DNA of 64,000 bases from Sodiomyces alkalinus F11 (GCF_003711515.1 NW_021167081.1:868001-932000); one strand, 5' to 3'; shown: positions 1 through 12,784, counted from the first letter of the stretch. Notes: a model not told the origin generated them from the letters alone. A program made the numbers and translations.

Positions 1-175
1 TCCCAGCCCCAGTCCGATCCATGGTCGGTCAATGGCGCTGAGGTATGCGATGGAGGAGGTTGAAGCTGGAAGGCGTTGACCGTAGGGTCAGAGCCCAGGT
101 CTACATCCGTCGAGTAAGGCTGAAGACTCGCCCGCTATGAGGTTGATGTTTGGACTCTGCGTGTGATTCAGAATC

Positions 176-213
176 AGAAGAAGAAGAAGAAGAAGAAGAA
201 GAAGAAGAAGAAA
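176..213. repeat. (AGA)n microsatellite
   Basis: An uninterrupted trinucleotide run of about twelve AGA units, in non-coding DNA far upstream of NUS1. No function is visible. Confidence 0.95.
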
Positions 214-544
214 ACAAATGTATTCGTTATCGTCGTCGTTTAGTCGTCAATGTTGCGCTTACTGTCATGGTTTTAGGGTTTCCTGCGTAGGAAACACCAT
301 GGCATTGTTGTTGATGGCAGAGATAGGAATCGCACATTCTGGCGCGGATCTTGAGGCTGTCCTGTCCCCCACTATGGTCTCCAGCACGGGTGCACTGAAC
401 TCAGTAGTCCGAAGTACTTCGTACAGTGGCCACTGCGGGGAATATTGACTCTACGGGGAGGCTGTTTTAGCGAGTTTCAGCACTCAACTAATAATAAGGT
501 ACCTTACGGTTCCAGTTCAGTGTTTAGGTTAGGTACAACGTACG

Positions 545-577
545 GAGTACCTCAGCCTCAGCCTCAGCCTCAGCCGC
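545..577. repeat. CCTCAG hexanucleotide repeat
   Basis: About four tandem CCTCAG units directly follow a TACGGAGTA palindrome. The repeat is non-coding. Confidence 0.85.
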
Positions 578-1125
578 ATCGTGCCAAGGAAGCTCATGTG
601 GGTTTGTGGCGCAGAATAGTTGGAATGGTGGTGGGGCGGTGGACACTATGACATGTGGCACCCGTTTCCTGTCTTTTTCGCATAATTATTATGGGAGCGC
701 CCGTTCGGTGCTGAGCAATAACGTGCAGGCATGAGCAAGTGTTGCTTGCCAACACCGCCGAGTCTCGCCTGGTTTGTAAACGCGTCGTCATCCTGCATAA
801 GCTCCGGACGACTCTCCCCAGCGTCACCTCAGCAGCACGAAATAGCAAAGGGCCCGACAACTAGTGACGTTCGAACAAGAGGTCAACGCGAGAGGCTGTC
901 TCTTGTTCTTCTCTGTAGTGTACAGACCGTCTGTTACTGCATCGCCAAGTTGCTTCGCACGCCGACGTTGTCTTCGAGCCGACCCGACCGACCAACCAAC
1001 AGACTGACTGACTGATTGACCTATCGACTGATTGACCTCTCGACTGATCGCTCGAACCGGTTGACGACATCTCTCTCCAACGAACATCCTGCTCTTTTGC
1101 CCTTGGTCAAGAACGACTGTCCGTC

Positions 1126-2315
1126 ATGGCATTGACCCTAAAGGATCGCAAAGTCTACCGGACCGATGAGGTTGCGAGGCACGAGGTTTTGAGCGATGAT
1201 GATAAGAGGAAAATTATCCATGTCCGTCTGCCGTCTGACTTGGCTCCTACAGCCACCTCAGCACACTCCCCCCGTCTTCTGCTTCAATTTCACTGCCAAG
1301 CTCGACTGCTGACGCTCGCCGTTAGGAGTACCTACCAGAAGAGTCGCTTGAAGAGGACGAGAAATGGACAGATCACCGGCCGGTGCGCAATGGTCGCTTC
1401 GGAGTACGACGTGCCCTGCGAAACAAACTCCATCTGCTCATCTTCACAATAATACACAGCATTTTCTCCCTCTACATCAGAATACGCCAGGCCTGGCACA
1501 CCGTCTTATACCGCATACGCTCCATCGCCTACTATCACCACCGGACCCCAGCCATCATCGAGAAGGACACGGCGGCGCTCAAGAAGAAACCGAAACACAT
1601 CAGCGTCATTCTCAAGATTGACCAGGCCGGTAGACAGGGGCCGGAGCTGGAAAGGCTCGTCAATGAGGCTGCTGAGATGGCCGTGTGGTGCACCTGCGCC
1701 AAGATTCCCATGTTGACCATATATGAAAGGACAGGTGAGCCACGATTTTCATTCTAGTCCCTTCCAAATCATCAGAAAGGGGGCCACGTCACTGACAAGC
1801 TTTGACGGGGTGCATTTGTTCCAGGACTCTTCAAGAGATATCTCCCTCAAGTTCAGCAAGTCATCATGCAGAAGTTCCGCTCTTATTTCGGCCGTCACCA
1901 GCCATCCTTGACCATTTCCATGCCCCACGGGGACGAGATCCTCGAGTCCCCCGCCGTCGGAGACTTTGCTCGCGCCGATCCGCGTCATCTGAACGTCCAC
2001 TTCATCTCCGCCGAAGACGGGCGCGACTCCATGGTTGATCTCACGAGGACGCTAACCGAGATGTCTCAGAAGGCCAAGCTCTCCCCCAAGGACATTGGTC
2101 TGGATCTCATCGACGCCGAACTGTCCGAGGGCATCATGCCCGAACCCGATCTGCTCGTCCTTTTCGGACCCCATGTAGAGCTAGACGGCTATCCTCCCTG
2201 GCCCATCCGGCTGACAGAGATCTCCTGTTTGAAGGACAACCAGGAGGTCGGGTACCAGGTCTTCATCTCGGCGCTGCGCAAGTTTTCCAGCGCTCAGTTC
2301 CGCAAGGGCAGGTAA
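1126..2315 (+). CDS. NUS1: Dehydrodolichyl diphosphate synthase complex subunit NUS1
   Basis: Accessory subunit of the ER cis-prenyltransferase that makes dehydrodolichyl diphosphate, the dolichol precursor for protein glycosylation. Three exons fit splice signals and phase: 1126-1221, 1326-1734 and 1825-2315, giving 331 residues. An N-terminal cytosolic segment is followed by a hydrophobic helix (about residues 65-85, LLIFTIIHSIFSLY) and then the undecaprenyl-diphosphate-synthase-like fold, including KHISVILKI and the substrate-side segment PDLLVLFGPHVELDGYPPWP. The protein ends in FRKGR, which provides the C-terminal RxG motif that NUS1/NgBR subunits contribute to the shared active site. 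The NUS1 family lacks the catalytic residues of the partner subunit (Rer2/Srt1), so the product is expected to need that partner. Exon 1 (32 codons) is the least certain part. The gene converges with the AlkB gene, with 147 bp between stops. Confidence 0.9.
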
Positions 2316-2462
2316 AAACAAAAGAGTTCCAAAAGGGGCTACTGGAAATCTCGTCTGCATGGTACAACGTTGGAAGCACGACAGCACAGCATACAGAAAC
2401 GGAAAGCTTCCTCCAGTCTTCGGCCGGACAAACTTGTCTCGCTGTTGTTGTCCCCCTCACTG

Positions 2463-3372
2463 TCATGGACTACTTGATACCCTCATCTGCCGCGATGCTC
2501 GATCCCATCTATAGACTGGGCCGGTTCCAACATTGTAGTTATAGTAATTCTCAGTTCCATCCTTGCTTGTAGCCTTCCGAAACGTGATATTGATTCTTCC
2601 CCCATCCTCCGGGTTCCTGCCGCCCCTTTTAGGGACGGAGTGCAGCCAGTTCGACTGTGTTGGACCACGCATAAGGATCATGTGTCCGCTGGCCAGGGGG
2701 AACTTGAGGGTCTTTGCCACGGGAGAAAGGTCTGGGTCGGGTCCTTTCGGAACTGGCTTGGGTTTCAGGACGAAATCCCTCTTCCCCCCGAGCGAGAAAG
2801 ACGCGATGGCTGGCTCCGGTCCCAGGAACCGCTCGTCGTCGCTGTGGAACGAGATGCTATCCGCTCCCGAGGCATAGTAATTGACGAGACAAAAGTTGAA
2901 GGTACATCCCGTGGCCGTCTCCGTTGACCTCCTCAGCTCGTCTAGGCACCCTGGGATCGGCCGGGGTGGATACCTATCGTACCGGCGATCTTGAACCGGT
3001 TCTCCCGACTTGGCGTCGACGACTGAGCCATCTTCCGCGAAGCGCGCTGTCTCGTCTATCCCGAAGACGGTCGTGTACCTACAAGGTGCGTTAGGGCACG
3101 TATACACGCTTTTGCAACCCCGACAGGGTCGAGAGTCGAGAGTCGAGATTCGTGGAGAGGGTTCACCTGGGTGTTCGGACGTCTGTCTGGATGCCGCCTC
3201 TGTTGATCTTGTACTCGACCCGGTAGAAGGGGAGCTCCGACCGCAGGAACGCAAAGAGGTCTTTGGCGAGATCACTGGGTATATATGGCTCGAAGTATAG
3301 GAGGTCCAGATGGGGCTGGTTTTTGATCACCTTGCCCGTCCGTGCGGGTAACGATGCAATCGCTTTGCTCAT
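2463..3372 (-). CDS. AlkB-family 2OG-Fe(II) dioxygenase (ALKBH2/3-like)
   Basis: Predicted Fe(II)/2-oxoglutarate dioxygenase that oxidatively removes N-alkyl lesions such as N1-methyladenine and N3-methylcytosine from nucleic acid. Two exons on the minus strand, 3372-3167 and 3078-2463, are joined inside an Arg codon and give 273 residues. The nucleotide-recognition-lid-like segment TDVRTPRYTTVFG spans the junction. The Fe ligands are visible as HSD (His147, Asp149) and a distal His215 in NWLHSVPK. The 2OG-binding RxNxxxR motif is RINITFR (Arg230, Asn232, Arg236). NYYASGADSISFHSDDE is a classic AlkB signature. The length and PRYTTVFG block favour the ALKBH2/ALKBH3 group; DNA versus RNA preference cannot be read from sequence. 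The gene is transcribed away from TRM5 across a 608-bp shared promoter region. Confidence 0.92.
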
Positions 3373-3980
3373 AGACTGAGGTACGTCCAGGATAGGGCAA
3401 GGGTAATGCCGATGGTCGGAATGTCTCTCCTTTCGTCTCCGAGTCAGACCAAGATATTGTCAATTGGGACTTTTTTAAGGCCAGTGGCTCATCTTACGGG
3501 TCCATTGGACGTGTCTTCATTCAGGCGTGCCTTCTTGGCTGCCGGTGCGAAAAAGGCATGTAGGGTTCTCTTTTGTGACATTGTGAGGATCTGATCATTT
3601 CTGATGAGCCCGAGAGAATGAAGCCCTCAGAGCAACTAATTGCATGTATGACAGGCCACGCCGAAGAACACAAAGTTGAACTGATTAGTATATGTATATA
3701 AGAACGTACGGAGTAATTCACTTGGTATCCTAGAGCCTCCAGAGTGCTTCTCAGCAAGGGAGTGAAAAGAGCAGTAAGTCGGTGACATCACCGTCCCCTA
3801 TCCCCGGCGCAGCCTTGCACAAGCCACACTCAGTTCATCGGCAGCCACAGTGGCTGTGCACGGTCTTTACCTAACTAGGTAAGTATCTAGGTCGGTATTT
3901 CTCAGCCTCGTCCGGGGTCGGATCGAGTCACCACCCAAAACCTAACCCCTGACAGTTTTACGAAGCTCGGACGGATAATC
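3373..3980. promoter_or_regulatory. Shared divergent promoter region (AlkB / TRM5)
   Basis: This 608-bp stretch separates two divergently transcribed genes and must carry both promoters if the assigned starts are right. No clear TATA box was identified. It contains a TACGGAGTA palindrome at 3707-3715 and ACTAGGTAAG-type repeats near 3870-3890. No coding frame is supportable. Confidence 0.6.
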
Positions 3981-5722
3981 ATGGAAGTGAGTGTGACATC
4001 TCCAGAATCTCGGACAGCGCATATGGGCTAGTTAGTCGCTTATCTCTTCTGTTCAGACTGAGAACGAGAACATCGAGACTATGCTCACACTCCGGGCTCC
4101 TCTCGCCCGGGCGTCAACAACTCTCGACAAATCACTGTTTTCTAAAACCCTGAACCTCGCTGCCGCCACTGTCCATGAGAATCGGAATATCGCACGGTAT
4201 CGCAAGCAGCTCGAGAAGGGGAAGGAGCTCCTAAATTGGGATCGGCTAGACGCCATTCGCCCAGATCCCGTGGCCCCGGGCAAAAAATGTCTCCTCCTGA
4301 ACCCCGGCACCAAGGTGGATGGTGAGTAGAGCGCTTCCATCTGGCACCATTGTAGAGTCACTTTGAGGTACTGACGAGAGAGACCATGCGCAGTTCCCTC
4401 AACTTGGGGACCCGTATTGCGGGAAGGTGTTGATCTGAAAGACTTGGCCGTGGTACCGTATGACGTTCATCTCGACTATGAGTATTGGACCTACCGTGAG
4501 CCACCCCATCCCGTTTCTGAGCCTGCGTTGCTTCTGGGGCAGCCGCTGACTCGAGCTCAAAGTGGATGTTGTGTCGTCCATAATCCCGGAGGACATGCAC
4601 CATGAGATTCCCGTGGGCTTCAACACAGCTGGGCATGTCGGTAGGTCTCCCGCCATCAGTCATCAAGGCAGGGTTGGGTTGCAGCTCACAAATCCCACTC
4701 GACAGCTCACCTGAATCTCAGGGACCGATATCTCCCCTACAAGAGTATCATTGCACAAGTCATACTGGACAAGAACCCCAAAATTCGGACAGTGATCAAC
4801 AAAACGGACAACGTCGGTACTGAGTCTCAGTTCCGTACCTTTGCCTACGAGGTCCTTGCAGGCCCCGACGACATGGACGTCGAGGTCAAGGAGAACGACT
4901 GCACGTTCGCATTTGATTACTCCAAGGTGTACTGGAACAGCAAGCTCGAAACCGAGCACTCGAGACTCGTTAAAATGTTCCAACCGGGGGAGGTAGTTTG
5001 CGATGTCATGGCAGGGATCGGGCCTTTTGCCGTCCCTTCTGGCAAAAGGGGGGTATTCGTCTTCGCCAACGACATGAACCCAGAGAGCCATCGGTATCTC
5101 GAGAAGGCCATCAAAAGAAACAAGGTACTCTCAGACTCCTCCCCCTTCATGCCCTCATATTTGTGCTGGGAAATTCCATTCATTCCTCTGACACCCCCAG
5201 GTTGATCAATATGTGCGAGCGTTCAACAAAGATGGCCTAGATTTTATCCAAGAGGCCAGTCGCCTCGTCTACGACGCATCAGTTCGAGGAGACAGCGCCG
5301 TTATCCAGCCCAAGGTTTCCCGGAGCAAGTCAGCCGGTCAGCAGCCCCCAGAGCCCAAGCGAATCCCCCTTCCGCCGACCATCTCCCACTTCGTCATGAA
5401 CCTCCCGGCTTCGGCCATCGAATTTCTCCATCGCTTCCGGGGCATCTACCATGGACTAGCGCACCTATTCGAGCCACATACTGATGTCAAACTGCCCATG
5501 GTACACGTCCACTGCTTCGCCGTTAAGAGCGACGACGAAGTGCCTCTCAACGACATTTGCCAGAGGATTTTTGACCAGATCGGCGTTCGCTTTGTACCGG
5601 GAGATGCGCAGAACAAGGGCGAGGTTCATATCCATAACGTACGCGACGTCGCACCGAAAAAGCGCATGTTCTGCGCTTCCTTCCGCCTACCCCCCGAGGT
5701 TGCCTTTAGCGAAACGACCTGA
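3981..5722 (+). CDS. TRM5: tRNA (guanine(37)-N1)-methyltransferase Trm5
   Basis: SAM-dependent enzyme that forms m1G37 next to the anticodon of tRNAs, preventing +1 frameshifting; family members act in cytosol/nucleus and mitochondria. Six exons fit phase: 3981-3986, 4057-4321, 4394-4495, 4563-4640, 4706-5124 and 5201-5722, giving 463 residues. Visible blocks are the Trm5 D1 region ([20 protein letters not shown]), the central [20 protein letters not shown] and [11 protein letters not shown] motif I ([12 protein letters not shown], about 250-261), NDMNPES, and the [14 protein letters not shown] block (MNLP at 356-359). Exon 1 would code only Met-Glu before a GTGAGT donor. If that exon is wrong, the in-frame ATG at 4081 starts a protein 10 residues shorter. 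The dense introns are otherwise unambiguous because each junction restores the family sequence. Confidence 0.93.
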
Positions 5723-8700
5723 TAGGGGATGATCCCCCTCCCCGACCTTCCGCCCGGATATTTTGACATTTTTATCTTGCTTCAGTTGGCACACCAGTGT
5801 CAGCTCATTTATAACGCGACAAAAAGCGACCATCTTGATTACGGAATTCCGGCTCCAATCCCTGGCATCACATCCTTATCATTTCCAGAACATGCAGGAC
5901 CAAGATATGGATACGGTGTGCTCTATGAAACTCGCAAAATAGTTCATATCGCTGCGCATCGACGATCATCTCCTTTTCCAAGATGCTCCTTGCTTCAGCG
6001 AGCTCGAGCTCGAGCTGCACCAGGGGCTGTCAGGATCGAGTAGCGGAAAGGCCCCTGGGCCGTAACGAGACGGACCCCTGTCCCGGAATCATATCCGGCT
6101 TGTTTCTCATCATGTTTCTCATCACCTTCTGGCATGTTGCTGCATTGGCACTTGGCGCATTGACAGAGCGGCTATTTTAGATAACAACTTGTTATGTGGA
6201 CTTTTTGCATTCAATGCATCCCAAACGTCATTGAGCAGGGTGGCGTCTCATCGGCCTGGGACTCGACCTCAACTAGCCGCTTCTCATGTGTGTCGATGTC
6301 AGAAAGCCCCTCGCGCCAGCAAGGTGCCCCCACCCAACTTCCATGAAACGAAAGGAGGGGAAAGGGAAAGGTGGAGAAAAAGAAAAAAAAAGAGATGGCT
6401 GGAGTGGGAGTGCAGTGAATTACTTCGTAGTACGTACTTTATCACGGCCGTCTCATAGACTCGTCCTTTCGCCTCGCTTTGTTTATTTTCCTCTTTAGAC
6501 GCATCGACGTGACACTGCTTTACCTGATTCTTGCCTTTCGGTTGATTGAGACGTCGGCTAGGCCTCGTCCAACCCTGCGGATAGTCATCTCCGTGTATAG
6601 GAACACAACCCATTCTGAAGAACACTGGCTGCTAGCACTCTATCAAGCGGGTGGAACATAGAGACAACTGCCGGGTTGCAGACGGGGTTGGTCGACCTGT
6701 CAGCAAGGTAGGTGATATGCGGGACAGGAGAGAGGACAATGCATTCTCAAGCTTCAGCTCCAAGTCTTGCTAGCCCTTCGGGCGGTTCGGCTGGCAGGAA
6801 ACGGCACGGAACAAATACCACCCAGTCTCTTGTCCGAACCCCAGGCCCTTTGAGGGTTACGAGTAACGACGGTGATCAAATAATCCGCAGTTCGTGTATG
6901 GGCCTGTGCGCCCCCGTCCTGGGCACGTGGTCGAGACCCCTCACTCTTGATGGACAGTCGAGGTTCGAGAACGCCCTAGCCGGGACGAAGAAGCGGCCTC
7001 CCACGAGCTCGGCTGCCACCAACGACGCGGGCCATCTCGTTCTGGGAACACCGCGATGCGTCGGTGAGATGGTCAGCCGCAGTTATCGACTGGCGCGCTG
7101 GTGCTTGGGTGACGTGGCCTGGTGCCCCCGTTTGGCCGAGCAGGTTACACCACTCCGTTACCCGTTCTCGTTGCCGACAACTACTTTGTTAAATGAGGGA
7201 ACAAGTACATTTCTAGCCAGTTCGGAGGGTCAGTTCTGAGATGGCAATCGTGGCAGGCCAGGCTCAGGCTCAGCCGCTCAACTGGAAATGGGGATAGAGA
7301 TCGCCTCGCCTCGCCTCGCCTCGTGAGGATGTGGAGATACGAGGGCTTGATGATAAATATCCTGGGAGGGAACTGCACTTCAACAGCTCATGAGCCGCAT
7401 CCCCTTATCTCATGTGCAATGAGCCCAACGCTTCGTAATGAGTCAGCGCTGGAGCCAACGCGATAGATGGTCATGATAATCGATTGACCCGATTGACCAG
7501 CTACGATAGCGACAGCCCCTTCCTCTCCGCGTAGATACCCCGTAATTAGTTCGTGGCGTCTAGAGTTAAGATAAGGGGATCTTTTGCCGGACAGCTGACG
7601 TGACCGTGACAGTAGATATTTTCCGTAAAGCCATGGCAAATCGTATCCACGGTTTATTCTGCCTTGGTCGACCGGTAGTTCCCCCGTTCGATAGCTCCGG
7701 TCGATCCCCATTTCTGACAGGATGCCGATCTTATACGAGCGGAGTATCCTTACAGCCATGAGATGTCCTGGAAGTACACGTGTACGTTATCAGCATCTCA
7801 ACCCCACGCACAAAAGAGACTCTGAATGCACAAAACAAGGAAATAGTAGCAATAACCGGCTGGTAGGCCAGGTCCGGATATCCCATCAAGAGTACGTACG
7901 GATAGCGATATTTTAAATCGGCGGAAACAGCTACGGAGTACATAAATGCAATGCATTGTAGTTCGTGCATACAGCCCCGTACCCCATGCCGGGAACGGAA
8001 GGTAATAATAATAAACTTCAAGCAGGCAGATTGCAAGGTTTTGTCTGTTGCCGGACAGCGGGGAGCACCGGGTTCACCCCACGTGGCTAGATTCTGGCTC
8101 AGATTCGTCCTACCGCTAAAAGATTAGAACAATTGGATGAAAACAGTGGGAGGGCTGATGCGGCAGACATATTTACGACTTGGGATCGGCGATGTGTCTC
8201 CTCTTCTGATGTGCAGTTGCAGGTTTCATGATACTGCACGCACGGCTGTACGGAGTACGTAGATAAGTAGCCGTCCTGCATGCTGCCAGATAAAGCAAAA
8301 AAATGCTCGGGGCAATGGTTCTAGGCCGTGAAGGTCATCCTTTAGTGCCTCTGCTGCAACATGTCCCAATGCCTTGCTTTGTCCGCATTGTGATTAACTA
8401 CTTACATACCGGTTCATTTACAGGAGGACATAATGAAGGAATACACGACGAATATTTGCCCCTCTCCGGCTCCCCACCCCTGGCGTCTCCTATGTCGCTC
8501 CCTTAGCTTGTGGGAGACGGGGCTCAGGAGAGGATAGTGATGTGGATTGAGCTGGGACCGGAAAGCATGCGCTGGGGATGGGGAGGAGGAGGAGGAGTTG
8601 TTGACCCTTGGCCTGGCCGTTCTCGAAGCGGCCCCAGTCCCTTCGCAAGTTCGTGGGATGACAAATTGGTGATACTTTACCATGCGCTAGAAGCAGCCAG

Positions 8701-8952
8701 TTCTGCGTTGGCCAGGGCCCGACATGCTAGTCTCCGACCCTGGGAGAACCTTCAGAAATAAACCGCAACCGCCGCCAGTCTCACCGGGAGAGGACCGACG
8801 GCGGCTGATGACGTTGAGAAGAGGCCTCGTCCTCACGTCAGGCCGGCCCGAGGTTAACGTTCTTCGGTGTGTTTTTAGTATAATCGGCTTCTTAGCGAAG
8901 ACCGACCGATTATTCGGGGGTTTGCTAAATGTTACGGAATGCGTTGGAGAGA

Positions 8953-8967
8953 GGGGGGGGGGGGGGG

Positions 8968-8999
<32 letters not shown>
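8953..8999. repeat. Poly-G followed by (AG)n microsatellite
   Basis: Eighteen consecutive G residues (8953-8970) run straight into about fourteen AG units (8971-8999). The tract is non-coding and its exact length is likely to be error-prone in sequencing. Confidence 0.95.
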
Positions 9000-9001
<2 letters not shown>

Positions 9002-9309
9002 AGTTGCGATCTGTTGGCCTGTTATGGATGCGGGGTGAGATATGCAAGATAAGACCTTTTGCTCGTCATTCCTTGACATCTGCGATACAACGAAACCTAC
9101 ATATGTTATCTGGTTATCTCGCTACCTGGTCTGGTAATTACGTCTTCCATCGATGAACGCCAGATATGATCTGGCCTTGTTCTTTCTTCCATTCTCGGCC
9201 TCGATTCATGCCTCGAATCAAGTTCGATTGTATTTGCGTGCATTGCGTTGTGGGATGGGACACCAACCGCAAAGATAGCATGATATATAAGGTATGTAGG
9301 CACGTTTGC

Positions 9310-9352
9310 GTCTACCTAAGGTACCTAGGTAGGTAGGTACCTAAGGTAAGGT
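9310..9352. repeat. CCTAGGTA / CCTAAGGTA palindromic repeat cluster
   Basis: Overlapping short palindromes built from TACC, TAGG and TTAGG units form an interrupted palindrome centred on CCTAGG. Similar clusters occur near 9585, 34580, 46580, 56722 and 62303 in this window, always outside genes. Confidence 0.75.
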
Positions 9353-12300
9353 GGGCAGGTGCTCGCTGTCCCTTGAAACCCTCTTGGAAAGGGGTGTACT
9401 CTGCATGCGTCGTTCGACTTGATCCATTCAGAAAGACTTGTTGGTGATGTTCGTTCGCATCAAGATTGGAATCGTTCAACTGGGCAGTGAAGCTACTCAT
9501 GCACAAATCGAAGTGGAAAGTCGACGGATATACTGTCCTTAATTACCTTGATTAGTCTCCAACCCTGAATCGAGCAATGGCTTAGGTACCTTAGGTACTA
9601 CCTACATGATAGGTACGTCGCGGAGGATATAACACTACATCTTATCTCGTACACCCGCGGATTCGCAAAGACTAAGCTGGGCGGAGTCAATGACGACCTT
9701 GCTAGGTACCTTAGACAGTCGGGATGTACACGTGTATGGTCCGTACGAAGGAGTTTTGCAGGAAGAATTTCTCAACGGAAAGGGAAAAGGCGGTATTTTG
9801 CGTGTTCGAGGCTGCTTCTGCCCGTCATATATGTCATTAGAGCTCGTATCATCTCGAGGGGGGAGGGAAGGTGGGCTTTTAAGGGGCTCGGTCGAGCTTC
9901 GAATGCGAACTACCTGACCTTAGTACTCCATACCCCGTACCCCGTACCTACGCCGTACTTCGTGATTACCGTACATCTTGCATACTCCGTATCCGTGCAT
10001 ACATCTCAAGTTGCCCCAGTGAATGGCGGAGATGATGCTCTCTGATTGATTTGGTCCATACCTATCATTGTTATGACCTCTATCATCCGGGTCCCTGGAC
10101 CGCTCGGATGCTACGCCGAGGCACACGTTCCAGGCCCTTGGGGAGAATGGGGGGAAACGATCGTACGTCTCGCCAAGATAACCGACACCTGCACCCTTCC
10201 CTGCCTTTTCCCTCCTGCCCGCACCGAGACGGTCATGAACGACTCGATAGAGTTGGGACACGGACATGACGGAGTACTCCGAATGTTCATTCAGGGGGAC
10301 CGGATCGGAAGCCAAATCTTTCCAGAGAGGGGATGCCCGAGGTTCAGGGGACAGCAAAAAAAAAAAAAAACCATCGTACTGTTGCCATAGTGTCAGTTAC
10401 GGTACATTGGACAGCGGACAGCGGAATAGACTAGAGGGTATAACGGGGGTGGAAACCGAGGGGGAAATCGCCGGAGACCTGTAATTGAAAACTATTAAAA
10501 ACAAAGTTCCTCCATGACCTATGGAGTGAGTACAGCATCACTTCAGCCGTCCTCACCCAATTCATTCCCCAGGAATCGCTCCGCTTGGTTGCTGATCACC
10601 CAAGTGTCTCAATAAAGGAGATGTACGTATATATATAAAGCAGCGTGTTACTGCATGCCATACCAAAAATGTAAAACATAGCGGAGGTTGTTGACCTCAG
10701 CTGGTCAATACACGCCCCCAAGTGTCTCGGTTTCCCCAGGTGTGGGGGCTGTACGTGTATGGAGATGGAGGATTAAGTGGATCGACTGCCGTATCCGCTA
10801 TATCTCACTTAACTTAGGAAGTACCTAGTAATTACGTTGTACGAAGAAGGGCATAGTATCTCGAAGTGTGGTGTGCGACGCTTTCGGTTCTCTTTTCCGC
10901 ACCTGACCATTTGCATTCGTCCAAAGGGGGTTCTACAACGGGGAATACTTAATTATCCCCCCTCTGATCCGTACGTTATACATCCAGACTCCTGATATCT
11001 CCTAGGTGATTGAACCCCTGCAATTTGTATTTGGTATAAGAATTTTTCTGGGTACCAGGCCGTTATTATTATCCCGTCAAACAACCCGAGCGTCGTACTC
11101 TGGAAAGGATTTCCCTTGGCACCACGAAAGGCATTCGAGTTCCAAATTACACTGTACACTACAGGTATATATGTATATTACTATACGCACTGTGCGACGT
11201 ACACAGACCAGCCGCTTTAGCATTTCGTACCGTATATGCTCCATACAGTATGTCAGCACTATTTTAATACAGTACTGCTTCCTTCCAGGTACATACTCTT
11301 GTGGGACGCCAAGACCCGTCCGTTCTGTCGCTGCCCACATCGTCGGGGAGTCGAGGCCCTTCAGGCCCTTCAACACCAGGCCCTGACCCACAAACCCAAG
11401 ATTGGCGTGGTTTAACTGTTGGCTCTTTAGTGGCCAGGTCCCCTGTCCTTGGCGTGGATGATGCAAAATTTCTCTGGAGCTGCTCCGAGTCCACTTTTCC
11501 ACCCCGTACTTTCTGTGCTTTGCGCATCCCTGTGGAGTTCCAGCAACCCGCGTTACGTCTCTGGTTCTCGACATTCTCGACTCCGGTGGGCCATTTCCCA
11601 TTTCCCCATTTCCCATTTCCCACGCTCAGAGCCATGCCTGCCGAGATTCTCCGTCCCACTCCCACTCCCGCTTCCAGCACACTTCAAGCACTTCTTCGCC
11701 TTCGCCCGAACCCTTTGTCATCGCCACCTTCCCTCTCCTTTTCCACAGACTAGGGTATTTGATTTGTCGCGCTTCCTCTCCTATTACTCATAGGTGTAGG
11801 CTGTCGTTGCTTTTTCCACGCTTCCCCTTCCTGTCCACTTGACCGGCAGCCGGGAGTAGATCAAAGCCAGGCCAGCCTTTTGTCGTCATCTGTTCTCATC
11901 GCCTACTATCTGTACCTCGCCCACTCCAGCACCTTTTCTCTTTCTTTCCTACTCTGGCGACCTCCTTCCATCGACTCCCGGCATCACGATCACGTCTCCG
12001 CCCTAGGCCGAATTCTCTACGAACACAAAAACACGCCTCATAAACAAGCACGAGAGAGTTACGAGCTACTCGATATTCCGAAAAAGAAAACAAAAAAGGT
12101 GGAACCCTGATCGATCTACCGATTTCTACCGAGCACCTATACTTTCGTATCGTCCTGCGAACCCAACAACATCCGTCCTCTGATCCTCACTTCCGTCGTA
12201 TCGACCATGCCGCAGTAGCATTTGGGTCTTCCAAATCTCATCATCCTCATGCCTGCGCTCCGTTTCCGTACCGCGCGCGAATTATCCTCATTGTACGTTT

Positions 12301-12784
12301 TGTTAATCGCCATCAAAGGCTCTGGGTATGTGTTTTTCTCGGTTTATTGTTCTTCTCTCTCTCTCCCTTTTTCCTTATAAAAACACACCTTTCCTCAAGC
12401 TTTCTTTCCATTCTTTCTTTGAGATGGCCTTCCGTTTCCCCCTGATTTTTCTACCGTCGTTGCTTGTCCATCTTGCGCATCATCCAATGTTGGTAGCAGC
12501 TAGCTACGCAGAAGAGTGGACGGCGGTTGGTTTCCATACGCCCGTTATCTTGGAAGTTGCATCTGCACTCCACACATCCATGAGACATGGGCTTCGTGGT
12601 CGGTACAGTCGGTCAGGCAAGTCGGTCAATCTGTCTGCAGGCCTTTGCGTCACGGCAATATGCGAAGTCAATTGCAACTTACCACTTGCATGCCCTGCCA
12701 TTGAGCCTTCACCGACTGGAACTCCATACATTCCTTTCCTTTTTCTGAATTGGCATTGATGCCCTTGAGATGGTGGTCAGCGGG

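Larger units (their letters stand above)
1..1125. other. Intergenic region upstream of NUS1
   Basis: I see no convincing gene in this stretch. Short open frames on both strands are low-complexity and match no family I recognise. It holds simple repeats (GAA-type at 176-213, CCTCAG units at about 545-577, TGAC/TGAT-rich units at about 1001-1055) and a TACGGAGTA palindrome at 541-549. The last 100 bases presumably carry the NUS1 promoter and leader. Confidence 0.6.

Noticed and set aside
1050..1070. GCTCGAACCGGTTGAC as a possible tRNA B-box remnant
   Set aside because: No A-box, acceptor stem or cloverleaf could be found around it on either strand.
6712..7239. 175-codon plus-strand open frame in the 7.7-kb desert
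   Set aside because: Ser/Gly/Arg-rich, no family resemblance, no adjacent exons and flanked by simple repeats; chance frame is more likely, although a lineage-specific gene cannot be excluded.
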